Source: Acidobacteriota bacterium
Lineage (GTDB): Bacteria; Acidobacteriota; Terriglobia; UBA7540
Direction: 5' to 3'
NCBI GenBank assembly: GCA_902812415.1
Contig: CADDZJ010000006.1
Span: 1 to 64,000 of the forward strand
DNA length: 64,000 bases
Shown: piece by piece, positions 58,949 through 64,000 of the stretch
How positions within the stretch are numbered: the first letter of the stretch is position 1
Layout: every line of letters begins with the position of its first letter
Translations under genes and position numbers: made by a program
Notes under the pieces: model-generated
Told to the model about the DNA's origin: nothing
Databases searched by the model: none
Seen by the model: the letters and a program-made list of their open reading frames with translations, nothing else

Positions 58949-59488
58949 ATGAATAAGAAATTCGTAGCGCTCTTCCTGCTTCTTGCCCTTCCTCAACTTC
59001 TTCAGGACGCCCGCCAATGGGTTCTGACACGATCCACCCTGACATATGATATTTCTCACCCGTTGCACGACGCGGATGGCGTCAGCCATGCAGCGCGAGG
59101 CAAGGGGATTTGCGATGCCGGAACGTGCAATTTTCTGGTTGCGGCGCCGGTCAAGTCCTTTGATTCGGGAAACAGCAACCGCGATCTTCACATGCTTGAG
59201 GTGGTGCGCGGGGCGGAATTCCCCATGATCATCGTGCGCTTCAACCTGCCTGGGTCAGCTCTCACATCGACGACGTTGCATGCCAATTTGGAGATCCAGT
59301 TTGCCGGCCAAACCGCCGAATATCGGCAGGTGCCGTTTCAACGGACAGCTAAAGGGAACGAGATCGAGGTCACAGGAACCATTCCACTGAAGCTATCCGA
59401 TTTCAAGATTACCCCTCCCTCGCTTCTGGCAATGCCCATCAAGAACGAGGTCCCCGTGCGCGTGGATACGTTCTGGCGTTCGCAGTGA
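58949..59488 (+). CDS. YceI-family lipocalin-like periplasmic protein
   Basis: This 179-residue protein has a short signal (KKFVALFLLLALPQLLQDA) and the YceI barrel pattern: TRSTLTYDISHPLHDADGVS, VAAPVKSFDSGNSNRDLHML, EVVRGAEFPMIIVRF and EIEVTGTIPLKLSDFKI. YceI proteins bind polyisoprenoid-type lipids or quinone precursors. A Cys pair (ICDAGTCNF) is present. The gene follows the b561-like gene and probably works with it. The ATG at 58949 is preferred to a GTG three bases earlier. Confidence 0.85.
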   Translation: MNKKFVALFLLLALPQLLQDARQWVLTRSTLTYDISHPLHDADGVSHAARGKGICDAGTCNFLVAAPVKSFDSGNSNRDLHMLEVVRGAEFPMIIVRFNLPGSALTSTTLHANLEIQFAGQTAEYRQVPFQRTAKGNEIEVTGTIPLKLSDFKITPPSLLAMPIKNEVPVRVDTFWRSQ

Positions 59489-59679
59489 AAGGCGAGGCAT
59501 CGTGATGACAAATCCACTGCATCCTGAAAGAAACGCGGTAGCAGCAATGTCCTCATCGCCGAAACGAAAAACTCACAATCAATCAAAAGCTGGTTGACCA
59601 TCGCTGCCTTCTCCCTCATGCCATCGTGTGTTGCGCACCTTCGCAGAGATGTGTTGATTCCGGGTGTTCATTGAACTTT

Positions 59680-62403
59680 ATGTCATTTCTCGTCAAATGG
59701 GCGCTGTTGCTGGTTCTCGGCGCATGCTTTTTGCCCTTTACGGCGTTCGCGCAGATTAAGACCATTTACGTCATTCCTTCAAGCCATTGGGATCGCGGCT
59801 TCATCACCAGCCCCAACGAAATTCTTCCTTTGGTCAAAACCCACATCGACGAAGTTATCGACGACGCCCACGCCGATCCGAAATTCCGCTGGACCATCGA
59901 GAGCATCTGGCAACTCGAAGCATGGTTTGATCGGAACCCAAACCCCACGAGAGTCAAGGAACTGGCTGACCTCGTCAGGAACGGGCAGATTGAAATTTCC
60001 GCCTGCTATGGGAGCATGCACACTTCCTTTATGGGGACGGAAGAACTGAATCTGCTTACGCAGGATAGCTTCAGGATCACGAAGGCGCTGGACGTTGGAC
60101 TTACTGATCTCGCCATGATGGACGATGTGCCAGGGTTCAGCCGAAGGCTGCCCCAGGCGCTTGCGGCAAGCCACGTCCGATACTTTCTGAACGGCTCCAA
60201 CCTCTTTATCGGCGGCGGAACGAGCCTTGCGCCCGGGCATGTTCCGTTTTACTGGGAAGGGCCGGATGGCAGCCGCGTGCTTACCTGGGTAAGCCAGGGG
60301 AAGCTGGGCGGCTATACGGAAGGCCTGGCCGATTATTATCTGGCGCCCGCCGCGCGCGACTTTTACCAGCACGCCCTTTTCATCCCCAAAAATCTCCAGG
60401 GCAAACCTCCGCTTGAAATCATGGAAGTTGGAGTGAAGAAACTGCTCGCAAAGTATCAGAAGGCTGGCTACAAGTACGATGCAGTATTGGTGATGTTTTT
60501 GCACGACTTTCTTCCTCCTTCCGTCGAAGAAGAGGACCTGCTTCCCATGGTTGAGCGGTGGAATGCCTCAGGCCGCAAGCCCCGGATCCACGTGGCCATT
60601 CCCCGTGAATTCTTCCAGCACATTCTCTTGAAGTATGGTTCTGAGATTCCCACTTATCGCGGCGATTGGAGCGGCCTGTGGGCGGAGGTGAAAACCAATT
60701 CTCCGGGCATCAGCGCTATGGCGCGGAAGCTTCAGATGGAACTGAGAAGCACGAGCCTTCTCTGGGGCAGCCTTTGGCTTCGTTCAGGCAGCGCCATCCC
60801 TTCGGGCAATCTGCTGCTGGACTACCGGCAACTTTGGAATTATGACGAACATTCAGGAGCCGGCCAGGTGGGCTGGCCCGGGCTGATGACGGTTGAAGAA
60901 ACCAACCAGACCAATCGGGAATATGTGGATTACGTGCGCAGCGCTTTTAAGGATCAGCAATTTCTGGCCCAGACCGGCATGCAAATTCAGGGAGACGGCA
61001 ATGGCGACAGAGCCGCAACGGAATCTGGCTCATCATCGAAGTCGGTTGACTCGGACCGCGCCGCATTGGAAGTCTTTCAGCCCCTCAGTTGGAAAACAGA
61101 ATCGGTCGTCCATATTCCTGTTTCTCCCGCTTTGAAAGGGACTCAGTGCCTGCGGCAGGCCGGTTCTACTGAGGTTCTGCCTGTTCAATGGTCGTCCACA
61201 AGCGGCGTCTTTGTGGCCAGGCTCACCCCCACGGGCTTCAGCGCGTTTCGTTCCGTCGCGTGTCCTGAAACAACTGTCGGACTGGAAAATGAAGTCGGCT
61301 CGACAGTGCTTCAAAATCGCTTCTATCGGCTGGAACTGCGGACGGCGGATGGGGCAATCCGTCATCTGATTGACCGCGCGGCAGGCCGCGAGATCGTGAA
61401 TCAGGCGGCGCCGGACGCATTTAATCAACTGGTGCAGGTTCAGGGACTCGCCAGAGTGAAAACGCCACAAAGTCTGATCTCTTTTCACACAACGCGCGGC
61501 CCTGTCTACGATGCGCTCACCGTCGTTCGGCCCGGATCGGTGGAACCGGTTACCGAATATCGCCTCTATCACGCGGTGAAGCGGCTCGAAATTCGCAACG
61601 AGCTTGACCATTCACGGATGCCGGTTGGCGCAGACTCCGGCAAGGCGCAGAATTACGAGTTCGCTTTTCCCGTGATGCCCCGCGCGGTCATCAGGTCAGT
61701 TCAGTATGAAGACGGCGCTGGCCTGGTATCCTTGCCGCAGGATTATCTGCCGGGCGCGCGCATCGATGCGGCGGTTTCACACGGTCTGGTCATTACCGCT
61801 GATCGGTTGCACATTGCTCTGGCTTCAGCCCAGGCCTTCTTCTGGAATTTTCCGAGGAAGGATTCCGGACCCTGGACTCTATGGAACAATGAGGCGCTTT
61901 CCACCGCGTGGCGACACGCCGACTCGGGTGAGACACGCGATGTGGGCTATTATATTTTTCCGACGGTTGAACCCGGCTTTCCTCAAAAACAGTGGTTTGT
62001 CTATTCCGTGGTATCCTGGCAAGGAGACGCCGATAACGGCCTGGCCTTCCGAAAAATCTGGAGTGCCATTTCGTTTCCTTTTGTGACTGTTAGCCAGGAA
62101 ACAGGCCCCGGCCAGCAAACCGCGCTAGACTCCTCATTTTTCAAGGTGGACAACCCCAACGTTGTGGTCCTTGCCGCCGCTTCATCCTGCACCCATCCCG
62201 GTGCGCTGGTGCTGCGCTTGCAGGAAATTTCAGGACATCCACAGAAAGTGAGTTTGGAGTTGCCCTCGGCTGGAATAAAGGCTACCGAAGTGGACCTTAC
62301 TGAAAGTCCTGTCAGCCCTGACCGATTGACGACGAAGGGCAAGGTCATATCGCTCGAAATCGGCGTGAACGCCACGGTTTCGATTCTGTTCATCAAACAG
62401 TAG
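59680..62403 (+). CDS. GH38-like glycoside hydrolase (alpha-mannosidase type), exported
   Basis: This 907-residue protein has a signal peptide (SFLVKWALLLVLGACFLPFT and AFAQ). A catalytic domain follows with VIPSSHWDRGFI (zinc ligands His and Asp), RWTIESIWQLEAWFD, MMDDVPGFSRRLPQAL (possible nucleophile Asp, in a sequence unlike the usual DPFGHS), LVMFLHDFLPPS and NYDEHSGAGQVGW. A C-terminal beta-sandwich region fills residues 450-907 (EVFQPLSWKTESVVHIPV, NRFYRLELRTADGAIRHLID). GH38 enzymes retain zinc and cut alpha-mannosides. The divergent nucleophile region suggests a distinct subfamily. The ATG at 59680 precedes the signal; an earlier in-frame start at 59626 is less likely. Confidence 0.8.
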   Translation: MSFLVKWALLLVLGACFLPFTAFAQIKTIYVIPSSHWDRGFITSPNEILPLVKTHIDEVIDDAHADPKFRWTIESIWQLEAWFDRNPNPTRVKELADLVRNGQIEISACYGSMHTSFMGTEELNLLTQDSFRITKALDVGLTDLAMMDDVPGFSRRLPQALAASHVRYFLNGSNLFIGGGTSLAPGHVPFYWEGPDGSRVLTWVSQGKLGGYTEGLADYYLAPAARDFYQHALFIPKNLQGKPPLEIMEVGVKKLLAKYQKAGYKYDAVLVMFLHDFLPPSVEEEDLLPMVERWNASGRKPRIHVAIPREFFQHILLKYGSEIPTYRGDWSGLWAEVKTNSPGISAMARKLQMELRSTSLLWGSLWLRSGSAIPSGNLLLDYRQLWNYDEHSGAGQVGWPGLMTVEETNQTNREYVDYVRSAFKDQQFLAQTGMQIQGDGNGDRAATESGSSSKSVDSDRAALEVFQPLSWKTESVVHIPVSPALKGTQCLRQAGSTEVLPVQWSSTSGVFVARLTPTGFSAFRSVACPETTVGLENEVGSTVLQNRFYRLELRTADGAIRHLIDRAAGREIVNQAAPDAFNQLVQVQGLARVKTPQSLISFHTTRGPVYDALTVVRPGSVEPVTEYRLYHAVKRLEIRNELDHSRMPVGADSGKAQNYEFAFPVMPRAVIRSVQYEDGAGLVSLPQDYLPGARIDAAVSHGLVITADRLHIALASAQAFFWNFPRKDSGPWTLWNNEALSTAWRHADSGETRDVGYYIFPTVEPGFPQKQWFVYSVVSWQGDADNGLAFRKIWSAISFPFVTVSQETGPGQQTALDSSFFKVDNPNVVVLAAASSCTHPGALVLRLQEISGHPQKVSLELPSAGIKATEVDLTESPVSPDRLTTKGKVISLEIGVNATVSILFIKQ

Positions 62404-62653
62404 GCGCAATCGGATAGACCGGAAAGAAAATGATCCCGCGGCTCGGGCGATGCCCCAACCGGCAACGGCGGATTTTCTTAAAATTTCAGCGCGGCATGAG
62501 GTCTTGACATTTTTGCTGAGTACGGAAATTCTTCGCTATCGCTCGGAATGACAAACGGAGCACTCAGACGGTCGCCATCCCGCCCTTCGTCAATTTGACA
62601 CCCTCCGAAGCCCTCTGTTAACTTAAATTACGTTAGGATTTTCCAAGGGGTCT
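62404..62653. other. Intergenic with repeat remnant and AT-rich promoter zone
   Basis: A half-copy of the palindromic family (GGAAATTCTTCGCTATCGCT and CGGAATGACAAACG) lies at 62523-62558. Around 62618-62640 is TTAACTTAAATTACGTTAGG, probably promoter or operator sequence for the next gene. No gene was seen. Confidence 0.4.
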
Positions 62654-63550
62654 CTGTCAATAAGCAAGCAGTTTCAGAACGGCCTTGCCATCTTCCTGCT
62701 CGCGATCGGCTCTTTCGGTTGTGCCGTGAGCAGAACCCGGCACATCGCAAAATCTCAACTGCCACCGCCACCCAAAGAGGCCTCGGTAGCGCAACTCATC
62801 CAACAGCTTAATGCGCAAAGCGGGGCGGTCCGAAGCCTTACGGCTACGGTGGATATGGCGCCGACGGCGGGCTCAATCTACTCCGGGGTCATCAAGCAAT
62901 ACCACGACGTCAAGGGATTTATTCTGGTCAAGAAACCGGACTCGATCCGCGTGGTGGGGCAGGCGCCGGTGGTGCGGACCGACATTTTTGACATGGCTTC
63001 CACCGGAAATGATTTCAGCCTTTACATCCCTTCCAAGCAGAAATTTTACGTGGGCACGGTAGGCATGCTGAAACCCTCGAAGAATTCGCTGGAAAATCTG
63101 CGACCGCAGCACATCGTGGACGCCCTGCTGCTTCAACCGATCGACCCTTCAAAGGAGAGCTATTTTCGGGAGGATGTGGAAAACGGCCCGGAGCGGGATT
63201 ACGTCATCACCGAGCTTGCCGCCTGCGCTCCGGGCCTTGTGAGTCTGAAGCGGAAGGTCTGGTTTGACCGTTCAGACTTGGAAATCTCCCGCGTTCAGCT
63301 TTACGACCAGGCGGGAGGGGAGATGGAAGATATTCACTATTCAAACTACCAGGATTTCACCGGCATCCATTACCCCGCGAAAATCGTCATCAATCGCCCC
63401 ACGGAGGACTATTCGCTCGCCATTACGATTCTCCAGGCGAGGTTTAACCAGCCGATTCCCGACTCAAAGTTTACTCTGAAAAAGCCTGAGAATGCGCAAT
63501 TGATCAACCTAAGCGCGGCCGGGCAGCCAGGAGAACCGGATGGTCGGTAA
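62654..63550 (+). CDS. LolA/DUF4292-like lipoprotein
   Basis: This protein has a LolA-type fold pattern (VAQLIQQLNAQSGAVRSLTA, VKGFILVKKPDSIRVVGQAP, DIFDMASTGNDFSLYIPSKQ, KFYVGTVGM, FDRSDLEISRVQLYDQAGGE). The GTG at 62726 is the first usual start, but the frame upstream encodes LSISKQFQNGLAIFLLAIGS followed by FGC, a clear lipoprotein signal with no ordinary start codon. A CTG at 62654 with AGGGG just before it is a plausible start, and the frame is closed by a stop at 62624. The gene overlaps the following permease by 11 bases. It may help lipid or lipoprotein export with it. Confidence 0.7.
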   Translation: MSISKQFQNGLAIFLLAIGSFGCAVSRTRHIAKSQLPPPPKEASVAQLIQQLNAQSGAVRSLTATVDMAPTAGSIYSGVIKQYHDVKGFILVKKPDSIRVVGQAPVVRTDIFDMASTGNDFSLYIPSKQKFYVGTVGMLKPSKNSLENLRPQHIVDALLLQPIDPSKESYFREDVENGPERDYVITELAACAPGLVSLKRKVWFDRSDLEISRVQLYDQAGGEMEDIHYSNYQDFTGIHYPAKIVINRPTEDYSLAITILQARFNQPIPDSKFTLKKPENAQLINLSAAGQPGEPDGR

Positions 63551-64000
63551 GATGATCGTCGCCAATGTCCTGCATCGCCCCATCCGGACGATTGTTAGCA
63601 TTCTGGCTGTGGCGATTGAGGTGGGCATGGTGTTGCTCGTGGTTGGTATGACCTCCGGGATGCTGAATGAATCCGCGAAGCGGGTGGAGGGAGTGGGGGC
63701 CGATATTATGGTGCAACCCCCGGGCGCATCCTTCTTCCTTGGCATCACGGCTGCGCCAATGCCGATCAAAATTGCTGACCGGCTGAAGGAAATTCCGCAC
63801 GTGCAGGCTGTGGCTCCGGTGCTGCTGCAATTTAACACCACGAGCGGGCTGAACCTGGTTTACGGAATCGACATGAAGACCTTTGACGAGGTGAGCGGCG
63901 GCTTCGTTTACTTCGACGGCGGCCCGCTGAAAAACCCTTGGGACATTCTGGTGGATGACTGGTATGCCCGTTCCAATCATGTCAAGGTAGGAGAAACCCT
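63540..64000 (+). CDS. MacB/FtsX-type ABC permease, cut by window end
   Basis: The visible 153 codons begin VGKMIVANVLHRPIRTIVSI with an N-terminal membrane helix (TIVSILAVAIEVGMVLLVVG), then a periplasmic domain typical of MacB/LolC permeases (GADIMVQPPGASFFLGITAA, VQAVAPVLLQFNTTSGLNLV, DEVSGGFVYFDGGPL). The remaining helices lie past base 64000. The start overlaps the LolA-like gene by 11 bases, so the two are co-translated. An ATPase partner should follow. Confidence 0.85.
   Translation, partial: MVGKMIVANVLHRPIRTIVSILAVAIEVGMVLLVVGMTSGMLNESAKRVEGVGADIMVQPPGASFFLGITAAPMPIKIADRLKEIPHVQAVAPVLLQFNTTSGLNLVYGIDMKTFDEVSGGFVYFDGGPLKNPWDILVDDWYARSNHVKVGET

Overview
The window reads as a chromosomal segment of a soil- or sediment-type Acidobacteriota bacterium, probably from a metagenome assembly. 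This is inferred from gene content: a 1002-residue Oar-like TonB receptor with an N-terminal carboxypeptidase-type domain, many Tat-exported glycosidases, an LptC/LptA fusion beside lptB-rpoN-hpf-rapZ, a multicopy-type 'STGPRTARGKARSSLNALKHG'-like protein, and dense palindromic intergenic repeats. It is GC-rich. No rRNA, tRNA or CRISPR was seen.

Region 1 (1-1.9 kb) is the unusual part. The window opens with the 3' end (domains V and VI) of a group II intron. Downstream of it, on the minus strand, lies a damaged three-gene peptide locus: a PatA/PatG-like S8 protease, a small CGGC-motif protein coupled to it by an ATGA overlap, and a small precursor-like gene with a PGFTADVSL N-terminus, a Gly-rich middle and a Cys-rich end. 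The protease carries one frameshift and the precursor-like gene two.

Region 2 (2-13.1 kb) is a carbohydrate-use island. One arm (minus) holds a RuBisCO-like protein, a GH43-like propeller glycosidase and a GH29 fucosidase-like enzyme. The other arm (plus) holds a GH127 enzyme, an Asp/Glu-racemase-like enzyme and an MFS transporter. Between them sits an IclR-HTH/sugar-binding-protein fusion regulator. Three TTCC-N7-GGAA palindromes, one upstream of the RuBisCO-like gene and two in the regulator/GH127 divergent region, suggest a single regulon.

Region 3 (13.2-28.9 kb) is mixed housekeeping: cutA, a phosphohexomutase, ftsB, thiG, archease, two metallo-beta-lactamase-fold proteins (one lacking its metal ligands), a CocE-type hydrolase, an ABC export system with a TPR partner, a type IV pilin with a candidate sigma-54 promoter, a coiled-coil protein plus zapA, and a YmdB-type phosphodiesterase.

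Region 4 (29.1-47.4 kb, all minus) holds a PQQ dehydrogenase with an internal cytochrome c, a ROK kinase, the conserved rapZ-hpf-rpoN-lptB-lptC/A-recJ block, a cold-shock protein, mutL, aspS, hisS and a gamma-carbonic anhydrase.

Region 5 (47.9-64 kb) holds a MarR/methyltransferase operon with a palindromic operator candidate, an sdhCAB operon, a MerT-like membrane protein, a glycine-zipper lipoprotein, the TonB receptor, a cytochrome b561-like/YceI pair, a GH38-like enzyme, and a LolA-like lipoprotein with a MacB/FtsX-type permease cut by the window end.

The gaps between genes are filled by at least three families of palindromic repeats; one copy is nested inside another at 26.4-26.7 kb. Apart from the first 2 kb, no broken gene was recognised.
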